A DNA stretch of 35,650 nucleotides from Bacillota bacterium. Lineage in GTDB: Bacteria; Bacillota; Clostridia; Peptostreptococcales; Anaerovoracaceae. Positions 1 to 7,984 of this stretch are shown here, one piece after another (position 1 is the first letter of the stretch; each line of letters begins with the position of its first letter). Made by a program: the position numbers and the translations under genes. The stretch spans positions 1 to 35,650 of the forward strand of contig JAFSHN010000060.1 in NCBI GenBank assembly GCA_017440275.1. Reading direction: 5' to 3'. The notes under the pieces are model-generated. The model saw only the letters and a list, made by a program, of their open reading frames with translations. It was not told the origin of the DNA and searched no databases.

Positions 1-915
1 AACTTCTCCAATACGTGGTAATCTTAAGGATTTTTCGATATCATCCATTAAGTCCATCATGTTCATTTCAGTGATGTGTTCACTCATTGTAGCAATAACC
101 TCCTTAATTACGCATTCGGGCGTCGATGCACCCGCTGCAACACCTATTTTATTACATTTTAACAATTGGTGCAATGGTAAATCTTCGATTTTTTCAACAA
201 AAATTGTGTTATCGCACATTTTTTTGGAAATCTCAAAAAGTTTTTGCGTATTGGAGCTGTTTTTTCCTCCAATTATTACCATGGCATCACATTCAGCCGC
301 AAGTTTTCTGCAATTATTCTGGCGCTGGGAAGTAGCATTGCATATAGTGTTCTTTACAGTATATTCTTTGTTCTTTTTATCGAAAACTTCCACAATGGAA
401 TCAACCAATTCTTTCTTGATAGTCGTCTGACATACTACAAACAAATGGTCTTTCTCAATCAAGTCAGCTTCGTCAGGAGAATTGATTATGATTGCTTTGT
501 TATCGCTCCAACCATTTATTCCTTTAACCTCCGGATGGTCCTTATCTCCTATAATTACCACATTATATCCATCATTTACAGCATCTTCCACTAAAGAATG
601 AATTTTGCTTACAAAAGGACAGGTTGCATCCACAACTGTCAATTTGTTTTCTTTAACCTTATTCCAAAATGGTTTACCTTCTCCATGAGAACGCACAATA
701 AGAATGTCTTCTGACGTAGCGTCATCAATATTCGTCAAAATAGATACCCCTCTGGCTTCAAGGTCATCTGTTACCAATTTGTTGTGAATAAGCGGACCGC
801 AAGTATAAATTTTCTTACCATTTTTGTTATTCTCAATTTGTTTTTCTGTTTTTTCTATAGCTTGTTTAACTCCAAAGCAAAAGCCCGAGTTTTCTGCTCT
901 GATAATTTCAGTCAT
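1..915 (-). CDS. ispH: IspH (HMBPP reductase) fused to ribosomal S1 domains, 3' end cut by window edge
   Basis: Seen: an open frame of 305 codons from ATG at 915 that runs off the left edge without a stop. It carries the IspH signature: NSGFCFGV near the start (Cys13), RSHGEG (75-80), DATCP (Cys99), NTICNATSQRQ (Cys192) and GGKNSSNT (217-223). The three cysteines are the expected [4Fe-4S] ligands. Known: IspH makes IPP and DMAPP in the last MEP-pathway step, and a plain IspH ends near residue 280. Here the frame continues past residue 300 into LPRIGEV, which looks like the first strand of an S1 RNA-binding domain, as in the IspH-RpsA fusions common in Clostridia. The S1 repeats themselves lie outside the window, so the fusion is inferred. 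The start is 1 bp from the rarA stop, so it is the last visible gene of the SPOR-rarA-ispH unit. Confidence 0.93.
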   Translation of the reverse strand, partial: MTEIIRAENSGFCFGVKQAIEKTEKQIENNKNGKKIYTCGPLIHNKLVTDDLEARGVSILTNIDDATSEDILIVRSHGEGKPFWNKVKENKLTVVDATCPFVSKIHSLVEDAVNDGYNVVIIGDKDHPEVKGINGWSDNKAIIINSPDEADLIEKDHLFVVCQTTIKKELVDSIVEVFDKKNKEYTVKNTICNATSQRQNNCRKLAAECDAMVIIGGKNSSNTQKLFEISKKMCDNTIFVEKIEDLPLHQLLKCNKIGVAAGASTPECVIKEVIATMSEHITEMNMMDLMDDIEKSLRLPRIGEV

Positions 916-916
916 A

Positions 917-2185
917 TTACTTTTCCAAACTTTCTAAATATTTTTTAAAAGAACTTTCCGATCCATTTGAAGTCGGATTGTAGTATTTTACTCCTTCTTT
1001 ATACAGGTTGTCCGGCAAATACTGTTGCTTTACATAACCACCGTAAGCGTGTGGGTATTTGTACTCTTTGCCGTAACCCATCTTCTTTGCCCCTGCATAA
1101 TGGCTGTCTTTCAAGTGATCGGGAACATCATCTATCTTACGCTTCCTAAGATCTGAAAGAGCACTTTCAAAGGCAGCATTTGCTGAGTTTGACTTTGGAG
1201 CAGAGGCAAGCAAAATGACTGCCTGACTCAAATTAATTGCCGCTTCCGGCATTCCTATCATAAGTGATGCCTGTACGCATGATGTTACAATAGAAATTGC
1301 AGAAGGATAAGCCATACCGATATCCTCACTGGCCATAACCATCAATCTTCTTCCAATCATCTGAATATCTGCACCGCCGTCTATTAGTCGCGCATAATAG
1401 TGAATAGCTGCATCCGGATCGCTTCCTCTTATAGACTTTTGCAAAGCACTCAGCAAATTATATCTGTCATCACCTTTATCGTAAAATCCTATTTTTCTCT
1501 GCATAGCTTCAGCAACAGTTTCTTTTGTAACAGTCTGACCTTCAGCCAAATTATCTACGATAAACCCTGCAGTATCAAGAGCTACTCTTGCATCACCGTT
1601 AGCAAGATCTGCCAAAACGAGCAAAGCATCATCATCCCACTTCACATCGACAGCACCGAGGCCTCTTTCACGATCGCACAATGCTCTCTGCAAAATATTC
1701 AAAAGATGCTCTTTAGTCAATCTTCTGAACTCGTATATGTTTCTGACCCTGCTTATAATCGCATTATTCACTGAAAAATACGGATTTTCTGTCGTACTTC
1801 CGATAAATTTGATTACACCTTCTTCCAGAGCCTTCAAAAGTGAATCTTGCTGTAGTTTACTCCATCTGTGAAATTCATCTATGTAAACGTATGTAGTTCT
1901 GTTCTCCAGACCGTAAAACCTGTCTTTAGCCCTGTCTATCAAATCTTTCAGTTCTTTCGTCCCTGTTACAGATGCATTTATTTCATAAAACTCTCCGTCC
2001 ATTTCGCGGGCTATTATTCTGGCCAAAGTTGTTTTACCTGTGCCGGAAGGTCCGTAAAAAATAGCCGAATCAAAGGTTTTGTTTTTTATTGAATTGTAAA
2101 AAAGTGAACCGGTATAAAGAAAATGTTCCTGCCCTTGAAATTCTTCCAGCTTCTGTGGTCTCATCCTTGTAGAAAGTGGTATCAT
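917..2185 (-). CDS. rarA: RarA/MgsA replication-associated recombination AAA+ ATPase
   Basis: The 422-aa product is full length for the RarA/MgsA/WRNIP1 family, which acts as a clamp-loader-like ATPase at stalled replication forks. Visible features are the N-terminal PLSTRMRPQKLEEFQGQEH box, Walker A GPSGTGKT (45-52), a Walker B YVYIDEFHRW, the sensor region GSTTENPYFSVN with the Arg-finger segment ISRVRN, and a C-terminal half with the conserved LPDNL and KYYNPTSNG segments. The Walker B box reads DEFHRW where the family usually has DEIHRF, a mild change that keeps both acidic residues. The ATG at 2185 follows an AAGGAG-type site and lies 11 bp after the SPOR gene, so the two are co-transcribed; ispH follows with almost no gap. 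The family call is firm; the link to isoprenoid synthesis is only operonic. Confidence 0.96.
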   Translation of the reverse strand: MIPLSTRMRPQKLEEFQGQEHFLYTGSLFYNSIKNKTFDSAIFYGPSGTGKTTLARIIAREMDGEFYEINASVTGTKELKDLIDRAKDRFYGLENRTTYVYIDEFHRWSKLQQDSLLKALEEGVIKFIGSTTENPYFSVNNAIISRVRNIYEFRRLTKEHLLNILQRALCDRERGLGAVDVKWDDDALLVLADLANGDARVALDTAGFIVDNLAEGQTVTKETVAEAMQRKIGFYDKGDDRYNLLSALQKSIRGSDPDAAIHYYARLIDGGADIQMIGRRLMVMASEDIGMAYPSAISIVTSCVQASLMIGMPEAAINLSQAVILLASAPKSNSANAAFESALSDLRKRKIDDVPDHLKDSHYAGAKKMGYGKEYKYPHAYGGYVKQQYLPDNLYKEGVKYYNPTSNGSESSFKKYLESLEK

Positions 2186-2196
2186 TATTTGCTCCT

Positions 2197-2634
2197 TTAA
2201 AAAGATGTTATAAAAACATCTTCAACCTCTTTTTCTTTGACTTTTTCTAATTCATCTAAGGCTTCATCCTTGGTTTTTATGATGGGACTTATAACCTTAT
2301 ACAAATCATCTTTAATTAATATTTTAGCTTCTATTCCCTTTTCCTGCAATTTAGCCACCATATTATTTGCGGCTTCTTTTGTGGAATACACACCAAACTG
2401 CAATGCATATCCATCTTCGATAGTTGAGGATTCATTAGTTTTATCTGTGCCTGCAGTTATAGGACTCTCATCAGCATTATACCCCAATATAGGACCTATT
2501 ACAAATCTTGCTGTAAAATATCCCAAAATAACTGCCATCATCATTATACCAAGAAATACAAGAATTTTCATCTTGGAATTGCCTTTATACCCTCTTCTTC
2601 TTCTGACTCTGTGTCTCACAAATTTTTTGTTCAT
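2197..2634 (-). CDS. Membrane-anchored SPOR-domain protein
   Basis: The 145-aa protein has a very basic cytoplasmic N-terminus (KKFVRHRVRRRRGYKGNSK), one membrane segment at about residues 22-46 (MKILVFLGIMMMAVILGYFTARFVIG), a short polar linker, and a C-terminal SPOR-like domain at about 72-142 that begins YALQFGVYSTKEAANNMVAKL. SPOR domains bind denuded peptidoglycan, often at division septa or during sporulation. The topology (N-in, SPOR outside) fits a cell-wall binding role, but the exact partner cannot be named. ATG at 2634 is preceded by GGGAGGTG. It is the first gene of the unit leading to rarA and ispH; its promoter would lie in the short gap before the Tad terminator at 2694, where no consensus promoter stands out. 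Confidence 0.82.
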   Translation of the reverse strand: MNKKFVRHRVRRRRGYKGNSKMKILVFLGIMMMAVILGYFTARFVIGPILGYNADESPITAGTDKTNESSTIEDGYALQFGVYSTKEAANNMVAKLQEKGIEAKILIKDDLYKVISPIIKTKDEALDELEKVKEKEVEDVFITSF

Positions 2635-2693
2635 ATTACACCTCCCGCTTATTACATTTTATTTACACCTTCTTCGATTATGACAGTACAAAA

Positions 2694-2718
2694 AGAGGCG
2701 GTCCGGTGGACCGCCTCT
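2694..2718 (-). terminator. Intrinsic terminator at the end of the Tad operon
   Basis: A perfect 11-bp stem (AGAGGCGGTCC / GGACCGCCTCT) with a 3-nt loop is followed on the minus strand by TTTTTGT. It lies just after the stop of the last Tad-operon gene and separates it from the SPOR-rarA-ispH unit. Confidence 0.9.
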
Positions 2719-2722
2719 AAAA

Positions 2723-3253
2723 TCAAATGACATCACAGATTGTAACTTCTCGTTTAAGCTGAATTATTAAATTTTTTACTCCTCTGAAACTCAATGTTTC
2801 TAAAGTCAGCATTTCTTCAAGCATATTAAGATACAATACTCCGCTTTCTGTAGTGAGTCTTTTAAGTTCCTTTACGAAGTTTACCATCTTAATAGATGAA
2901 TGTTCTGTCTTCTCGCCGGGTATATATGTAATCTTTACTTCATCTAAATTTTTTGAAGTATATACGGTTTCCGTGCTCAAAATATATTCATCAGGAAAAA
3001 TCAAATACTGTTTACATTCTTCAATAGCTTCCATTGTCTTTTCGAGAATCGTAAGTACCTGCAATGCACTTATATTCTCAAGAACTGTCAATGGCATATA
3101 TCCCGCAGTATAATAAAATCCCTTTAATCCTTCATCATCTTTTATTATGCTGATAGGGAAAATACCTTTGCATACACCTCCAAGCAATGTTTCCAATTTT
3201 TCTTCAAATCCAAGCCTTTCTTCATCTATCATTATCATTTTCTTTTCAATCAA
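2723..3253 (-). CDS. DUF6382-like protein without FHA domain, last gene of the Tad operon
   Basis: The product resembles the DUF6382 N-terminal domain found in clostridial proteins near Tad loci, where an FHA phosphothreonine-binding domain usually follows. Supporting features are GVCKGIFPISIIKDDEGLKGFYYTAGYMPL-like content, split here by the conserved KGFYY and LTVLENIS segments, and a long helical middle. This copy stops at 176-181 aa, directly before the operon terminator, and no FHA motifs (GR, SxxH) are visible, so it is a domain-only version. The frame could start at GTG 3268, but GGAGG sits 8 nt before TTG at 3253, so that start is preferred; ATG 3238 is another option. It overlaps the end of the upstream TadE-like gene, implying translational coupling. 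The family assignment is from memory of sequence pattern; the function is unknown. Confidence 0.6.
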   Translation of the reverse strand: MIEKKMIMIDEERLGFEEKLETLLGGVCKGIFPISIIKDDEGLKGFYYTAGYMPLTVLENISALQVLTILEKTMEAIEECKQYLIFPDEYILSTETVYTSKNLDEVKITYIPGEKTEHSSIKMVNFVKELKRLTTESGVLYLNMLEEMLTLETLSFRGVKNLIIQLKREVTICDVI

Positions 3254-3866
3254 TTGCAGCACCTCCACATACCAGACAAGGCGTATACCCTTTCAGTCCG
3301 GCATCATTTTTTTCCATTTCAAGCTTTTCGGCAGAATCATTTTGTGCTCTTTTTACATAAATACATTCTTTTGTGTGATACTTTTTTCCGTATTTAGGAA
3401 AAACAACAACTTTTTTACTGTTACCACTCAAAAAAGCATCTTCAGCTAGAGGGATACCGGATTTTCTTACCCCTACCATCGGCCTGGCAATAAGTTGTTC
3501 ACCAAAAGTAATACACCCATTTATTCCTAAAGGATTAACGACTGAAAAGCCGGCCTTTGCAGCTAACAAAATATGTTCTTCTTCGTCGCCATCCATACAG
3601 GCATATTCTATATTTGTTACTTCAAAATCCGTCAGTTCTGATTCATCAGACAAAACCTTTTTTTCTATTCTTTTGCAAAGGGAAACAGATAAAAAATTTT
3701 CTTGTGGATTTCTGATTATATCAATTAAACTGTCTACTGTCGAAAAACAAATACCTTCACAAACCATTGCAATTTTGATTATAAGTATTAAAGAGCAAAC
3801 TGAAATTATTAATGCCGGTAATGATATGGCAGCTTCAACTATATATCCGCCTTTTTTATTATTCAT
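3246..3866 (-). CDS. TadE/TadG-like pseudopilin with C-terminal His/Cys (Ada-like) tail
   Basis: The 206-aa protein starts with a class III prepilin-like signal: KKG, then GYIVEAAISLP with Glu at +5 after the likely cleavage Gly, and a hydrophobic stretch to about residue 35. That is the TadE/TadG minor pseudopilin layout. The C-terminus is unusual: about residues 158-202 carry KYHTKECIYVKR, then GLKGYTPCLVCGG. The H-x3-C ... P-C-x2-C pattern resembles the small metal-binding (Ada-like) motif found as a C-terminal tag on various Gram-positive extracellular proteins. I infer a zinc-binding or disulfide-forming tip on a pilus subunit. ATG 3866 shares its last base with the stop of the DUF5702 gene, and the 3' end overlaps the DUF6382-like gene, so translation is coupled on both sides. 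Confidence 0.75.
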   Translation of the reverse strand: MNNKKGGYIVEAAISLPALIISVCSLILIIKIAMVCEGICFSTVDSLIDIIRNPQENFLSVSLCKRIEKKVLSDESELTDFEVTNIEYACMDGDEEEHILLAAKAGFSVVNPLGINGCITFGEQLIARPMVGVRKSGIPLAEDAFLSGNSKKVVVFPKYGKKYHTKECIYVKRAQNDSAEKLEMEKNDAGLKGYTPCLVCGGAAID

Positions 3867-5077
3867 CAGTACTTATCCTCAAATTTGTATGTATGTCCAT
3901 TGACCTCAATACTGTACTTAATCCCATTGCAGTAATCATTTAAGAGAAACTCGGCACAATAACTATATTTACCGTTAATCTGTATCAAATCCATAATTCG
4001 CAACAGTTTAGTTTCATTGGTCAATCCGCAGAGCAATATTGCCAGATATGTATCATATTTTTCGCCTTCCATTACATCCGGTTTTATACTTTTGTTCTTG
4101 TTATGTTTCTTTTCAGTACCATCCTCGTTAAACACATTATCAAGAGTGAGAGCCCAATTGGTATCCTTTTTGATGAGCGGAACACTTCCTCCTTCGTATA
4201 ATATATTTATATCGTTCTCAGCCTCTTGATATGCCCATGTTTCGAGAATAACCGCTTGTGTCAGAACTGCCGCAGGCCCCGGAGTCAGGGTTTCAGCCAA
4301 AGCCAGCGCTCCTTGTCTTTTCTCAGGGCACGAATACAAATAGTACAGATTCAACAAGTTGCGCATAACTTTTATGCTGGTCTCCACACTTTTTTTCGCC
4401 TTTACATCACTTAATTTGCCACTGATTATATATTCTATTTCATTGCTGAAATATGTTTCAGTTAAATCTCTGTCGTCCATATAGTCCTTAAAAAACGTAA
4501 AAATATATTTATCTATAATCGGTTTCTTTATTAAGTTTTCGGCACCCAGGCCTGCCTTGATTTGTTTAACAAGTCCGCTTAAATACAATTCCTCGGATGT
4601 GCCGTAAGACGGTAAGGCTTTAATTATCCATTCTGCAGTTATAGTACGGTCAGGCTGAACTATATCTTCATTACTACTGCTTTTAACCGGCTCAATTCCC
4701 GCCGTTACAGCTTCTATCACGGCTTTCTCCATTTGTTTTGTACCGCTTAAATTGTATCCAGACGAATCCGATTCTATTTTTCCCGTTTTTATATATGCTT
4801 TTGTCTTAAAAGAATAGTCGGAATATGTCCTTATATCTTCCTCGACCGAGTAGTCATTTCCATAGAAACCTAATATTCCGTAACGTTCTTTAAGATACAA
4901 ATCGTATTTTCCCAGCATATTCTTACTCCAAAGAATACCAAAACTGTTTACAGAACCTTTTACTGCCAAATCAGCTGATGCATCTATGAGTGCTATCAAC
5001 ATAATCAGTGTTGCAGTAAAAAGCATCAGCGCAAAAATAACAAAGGATCCTTCTTTTTTTCTAAGCAATTTAAACAT
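3866..5077 (-). CDS. DUF5702-like Tad-locus membrane-anchored protein
   Basis: The 403-aa product has a short basic N-terminus with KKEG, then a single hydrophobic segment (SFVIFALMLFTATLIMLIALIDA) followed by a large extracytoplasmic part. The segments SKNMLGKYDLYLKERYGILGFYG and DYSVEEDIRTYSDYSF match the pattern I know from DUF5702 proteins encoded in clostridial Tad loci; they are often thought to be TadG-like. Unlike its neighbours, the residue at +5 of the hydrophobic segment is not Glu, so processing by a prepilin peptidase is doubtful. The longest frame begins at TTG 5080, but ATG 5077 overlaps the tadE stop in the classic ATGTTTAA arrangement and is chosen. No enzyme motif is visible. 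Position between two TadE-like genes supports a structural role in the pilus. Confidence 0.7.
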   Translation of the reverse strand: MFKLLRKKEGSFVIFALMLFTATLIMLIALIDASADLAVKGSVNSFGILWSKNMLGKYDLYLKERYGILGFYGNDYSVEEDIRTYSDYSFKTKAYIKTGKIESDSSGYNLSGTKQMEKAVIEAVTAGIEPVKSSSNEDIVQPDRTITAEWIIKALPSYGTSEELYLSGLVKQIKAGLGAENLIKKPIIDKYIFTFFKDYMDDRDLTETYFSNEIEYIISGKLSDVKAKKSVETSIKVMRNLLNLYYLYSCPEKRQGALALAETLTPGPAAVLTQAVILETWAYQEAENDINILYEGGSVPLIKKDTNWALTLDNVFNEDGTEKKHNKNKSIKPDVMEGEKYDTYLAILLCGLTNETKLLRIMDLIQINGKYSYCAEFLLNDYCNGIKYSIEVNGHTYKFEDKY

Positions 5078-5270
5078 CAATCATTTCCCATATATAGTTA
5101 CATTCTGACATCGTCAATCCAATAAGTTCTTCTTTGTGCCATTTGACCTGGTTAATGAATTGATTATAAAACCCGATAGATATAGTTAGCATAGTAATCA
5201 CAATCATAAAAGCCATGGGCATTACCATAGTGGCTTCTATATAAATACTGCCTTTTTTATTAAATTTCAT
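5070..5270 (-). CDS. Short TadE-like pseudopilin
   Basis: Only 66 aa: MKFNKKG, then SIYIEATMVMPMAFMIVIT with Glu at +5 after the presumed cleavage Gly, and one hydrophobic helix followed by about 30 polar residues. This is the TadE signal-plus-helix module with almost no C-terminal domain, much shorter than typical TadE (about 120-200 aa), but there is no sign of a frameshift and the stop overlaps the next gene's start. It begins 2 bp after the Flp1-like pilin stop. It probably works as a minor pseudopilin that helps pilus initiation or anchoring. Confidence 0.75.
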   Translation of the reverse strand: MKFNKKGSIYIEATMVMPMAFMIVITMLTISIGFYNQFINQVKWHKEELIGLTMSECNYIWEMIDV

Positions 5271-5272
5271 AA

Positions 5273-5440
5273 CTAAAACTTTGTTTTATTCAATGCACCG
5301 AATGTGTCATTTACAAAAGAAGTTATTTGTTCTTTAAAAATCAAGCCTAAGGTTACTGCAATTGCTACCAGAATAGCCACCTGGACCATTTCCATACCTT
5401 CTTTGTTCCTTAAAGATTTAAAAATACCGATACCTCTCAT
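5273..5440 (-). CDS. Flp1-like major pilin candidate (55 aa)
   Basis: Starts at ATG 5440 with GGAGGT 5 nt upstream and stops at 5273. The 55-aa product has a basic leader (MRGIGIFKSLRNKEG), then MEMVQVAILVAIAVTLGLIF as its hydrophobic helix and a short polar tail. This matches the Flp1-like pilin family of Gram-positive Tad loci, which lack the classic GQGMVEY motif. The likely cleavage is after Gly15. It sits exactly where a pilin is expected, between the TadC platform gene and the TadE-like genes, and has the best ribosome binding site of the operon, in line with a subunit needed in quantity. Family fit is good; polymerisation into a fibre is inferred. Confidence 0.85.
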   Translation of the reverse strand: MRGIGIFKSLRNKEGMEMVQVAILVAIAVTLGLIFKEQITSFVNDTFGALNKTKF

Positions 5441-5452
5441 TTCATACCTCCT

Positions 5453-5953
5453 TTATTCTATATACATCTGCAACATTGCAGGTGCTGCCGTAATAATAAT
5501 TAATGCTATTAAAAGCAATCCAAGAGGAAAACTCATTTTGCTCTCCGTTAATTTTATTTTTTCAAGAGCCCTTTGTCGTCTGTTTTCCCACAGTGTTTCT
5601 CCTTCTTGTGCAAGTCTGTCCCATATATCAATCCCTTTATCGCGGCTTTCAAGCAAAATACCTGTAACTCTTGAAAGTTCTTTTACTCTTGCCTCCTTAC
5701 TGAACACATAGAGATTGAGTAAGAAGTTTTCACCGCTTTTGCAAGACTGTACATACAAATTATATAAAGTACTTGTAAAATAGTTTTGTCTGTTTTTTTC
5801 CAGTTCACCATATCCTTTAGCAATTCTTGCAAGAGCCTCTTGCAAAACCATCCCGCTGTTAAGGAGCAACAAAATTTGGTTAATAAATGTCGGAAGTTCT
5901 CGCTGTATTACATTCTTTTTCTTCTCTTCTTCACGTTTTTGCTTAGAATTCAA
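5453..5953 (-). CDS. tadC: TadC-like inner-membrane platform protein (T2SSF domain)
   Basis: The 166-aa protein has one GspF/T2SSF-type helical domain: ELPTFINQILLLLNSGM near residue 19, a middle region of amphipathic helices with SCKSGENFLLNL, then a C-terminal membrane helix (FPLGLLLIALIIITAAPAML). It is shorter than proteobacterial TadC (about 300 aa) since it lacks the extra N-terminal membrane helices. The start is TTG 5953, with AAAGGA 9 nt upstream; it overlaps the tadB stop by 11 bp. TadB and TadC together form the platform that the TadA ATPase acts on. Confidence 0.85.
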   Translation of the reverse strand: MNSKQKREEEKKKNVIQRELPTFINQILLLLNSGMVLQEALARIAKGYGELEKNRQNYFTSTLYNLYVQSCKSGENFLLNLYVFSKEARVKELSRVTGILLESRDKGIDIWDRLAQEGETLWENRRQRALEKIKLTESKMSFPLGLLLIALIIITAAPAMLQMYIE

Positions 5954-6686
5954 TTTTGTTCATCCTTTCTATCAGTAACCAACTCACTGCTATCATTACC
6001 AACGCTAATGTGCTTATCATTCTTCCTTCTGCTGTTAATATAAGAGGTTTCAAATATTCCGGAGAAAAAATCTTAATGGTAAAAATCATAACAAATGGGG
6101 CAATTGCAACTATTCTGCCTTCAAATTTCTTTTGTGCCACCGCTGTTTGCAATTCTTTTTCCAGAGAAATTTTATCTCCTATTATATTTGAAGTATTAGA
6201 TATTGCTTTTGTCATGTTACTGCCTGTTTCCTTGCAAATTTTGCAAGCTGCAGCAAAGTCTCTGATATCATCCAGTGATGTCCTCTTCGCAAAATCCTCC
6301 AGAACAGATATGTCACTTTCACGGCTTTCGCTCATAAGTCTGGACATATAATTAAGTTCACAGATAATGTAATCGCTGTCATCATAGGTTCCCCTCATAA
6401 ACTCAAGGGAATCTTCCAATGCCTGCCCGATGCTTCTTCCGACAGTAACTAATGATGACAAGGAATACAACAAATCTTTGAACTGAAGAAGGAGTATATT
6501 TTTTCTTTTTTTAATCAAATGATTTTTGTATATATTTTGTATAGGTTGGAGTACAGGGAGAAATAACGAAGAGATAAAAAGATTATCATAAAACAACCAG
6601 CTCAATATGAGCGAAGCCGAAAAAGTTATAAGATAAAATAAAATTTTTTGACTCGAACTTAAACTAAGCGAATTATAATCAGTCAA
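5943..6686 (-). CDS. tadB: TadB-like inner-membrane platform protein (T2SSF domain)
   Basis: About 247 aa. Two N-terminal membrane helices (near ILFYLITFSASLILSWLFY and LFISSLFLPVL) precede a T2SSF domain with LLQFKDLLYSLSSLVTVGRS and the conserved CKETGSNMTKAI element, then two C-terminal helices. This is the TadB layout. Of two in-frame TTG codons, 6695 abuts the Shine-Dalgarno AAGGGGA while 6686 is about 9 nt downstream of it, so 6686 is chosen. The start lies inside the end of tadA and the stop overlaps tadC, so the three are translated as a coupled set. Confidence 0.88.
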   Translation of the reverse strand: MTDYNSLSLSSSQKILFYLITFSASLILSWLFYDNLFISSLFLPVLQPIQNIYKNHLIKKRKNILLLQFKDLLYSLSSLVTVGRSIGQALEDSLEFMRGTYDDSDYIICELNYMSRLMSESRESDISVLEDFAKRTSLDDIRDFAAACKICKETGSNMTKAISNTSNIIGDKISLEKELQTAVAQKKFEGRIVAIAPFVMIFTIKIFSPEYLKPLILTAEGRMISTLALVMIAVSWLLIERMNKIEF

Positions 6687-7884
6687 AAATATCAATCCCC
6701 TTCCGCTTAAGTTTGTATGAATTGACTATAGAATTACCTGTGAACGTCAGCTCTTCATCTTCATTTAAAGTCATAATGGGATTGAGAATAAATCTGCCGT
6801 TTTCATATCCTACAAGCTCGATTATTTCGGTAATCCTACGCCCTCGATTGTATTTTTCAATATGTATCATAATGTCTATTCCTTCTGCAATCTGTGCTCT
6901 TACAGCATCTATGTCAAGAGGCATTGCCATTAAAAACATAGCCTCCAGCCTTCTGAGCATACCTTTAATCGAATTGCCGTGACCTGTACTCATACTTCCC
7001 GCATGCCCCGTATTCATAGCCTGAAGCATATCTAATACTTCTTCTCCTCGCACTTCGCCTACGATTATACGATCAGGCCTCATTCTTAGACTTGTTCTTA
7101 TAAGCTGTGCTATAGATATTTTGCCTATGCCTGAAAGATTATCTTGCCTGCATTCCATCTGAACTAAGTTCTCAACTGAATTTAACTGTAATTCCATAGA
7201 ATCCTCAATAACAATCACTCTCTCATCTTCGGGAATACAATGTCCCAAAGCATTAAGAAGAGTAGTCTTGCCAGAAGATGTTCCTCCACTGACAAAAATA
7301 TTAAAGCCCGACATTACAAGTGTTCTGAGAAGTTTGTCTGCTTCCTCATTGATAGTTCCGTTTTGGACTAAATCTTCAAGTTTCATATAATTATCGGAAA
7401 ACTTTCGTATGGTGAGAATCGGACCGTTTGCCGCAATATTTTTGTATACTCCGTTTACTCTGGAACCATCCTCAAGCCTTGCATCAACAATTGGATGCAA
7501 TTCATTAATTTCACGATGAACTCCGGATGCAATTCTCTGCATAAGTTCTTCAAGTTCTGTTACAGAAGCGAATCCGTAAGGTAAACGTCGTATAAGTCCT
7601 TCTCGTTCTATAAAGATTTTCTCAGATCCGTTAACCATTATTTCAGTAACCTTCTTATCTTCAATCAGAGGAGTAAGTATCCCCATTGGTTTTCTGATTC
7701 TGTAAAAGGTTCTGTCTGCAATAAATTTCAATTCTTCATCACTCATCTTAATATGAAAAATATTTGAAAAAATAGTTTCTGCGATTAGTTCTCTAGCTTG
7801 TTCGTCATCTACAAATTCCAGATGTGCAATTTTTCTTCTTACCTGTTCCAACACTTCTGTTTCAAATGAATAATCCATCCGCAT
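6679..7884 (-). CDS. tadA: TadA/CpaF-family pilus assembly ATPase
   Basis: The 401-aa product is a full-length type II/IV secretion ATPase of the CpaF/TadA branch. It has the N-terminal domain with EIMVNGSEKIFIEREGLI, Walker A GGTSSGKT (200-207), the Asp-box region EDSMELQL, Walker B RIIVGEVRG (272-280) and the His box NTGHAGSMSTGHGNS (291-305). It powers pilin extraction and fibre assembly at the cytoplasmic face. The frame is open back to TTG 7953, but that extension reads through a terminator hairpin at 7931-7959 and has no homologous look; ATG 7884, 8 nt after AAGGA, is the better start. It overlaps tadB. Confidence 0.95.
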   Translation of the reverse strand: MRMDYSFETEVLEQVRRKIAHLEFVDDEQARELIAETIFSNIFHIKMSDEELKFIADRTFYRIRKPMGILTPLIEDKKVTEIMVNGSEKIFIEREGLIRRLPYGFASVTELEELMQRIASGVHREINELHPIVDARLEDGSRVNGVYKNIAANGPILTIRKFSDNYMKLEDLVQNGTINEEADKLLRTLVMSGFNIFVSGGTSSGKTTLLNALGHCIPEDERVIVIEDSMELQLNSVENLVQMECRQDNLSGIGKISIAQLIRTSLRMRPDRIIVGEVRGEEVLDMLQAMNTGHAGSMSTGHGNSIKGMLRRLEAMFLMAMPLDIDAVRAQIAEGIDIMIHIEKYNRGRRITEIIELVGYENGRFILNPIMTLNEDEELTFTGNSIVNSYKLKRKGIDIFD

Positions 7885-7930
7885 TTTCCATTTCCTTACT
7901 GTAATTATTTTACATCTTGATGAAATAATA

Positions 7931-7959
7931 AAACAGCTGCAACAATTTTGCAACTGTTT
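7931..7959 (-). terminator. Hairpin with U-rich tail between tadZ-like gene and tadA
   Basis: A 12-bp stem (AAACAGTTGCAA with TTGCAGCTGTTT, one G-U pair) and 5-nt loop, followed on the minus strand by TTTTATTATTT, lies between the stop of the tadZ-like gene and the tadA start. It would end or weaken transcription entering tadA from the tadZ promoter, so it may act as an attenuator inside the operon. Confidence 0.72.
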
Positions 7960-7984
7960 TTCTTCGACAAAAATCGACGCGCCC

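Noticed and set aside
59-594. Plus-strand open frames at the left edge
   Set aside because: They lie antisense to ispH, which carries all expected cysteine motifs on the minus strand.
7885-7953. N-terminal extension of TadA from TTG 7953
   Set aside because: The extension reads through a terminator hairpin, has no ribosome site and is Cys-rich without likeness to CpaF proteins; ATG 7884 is better supported.
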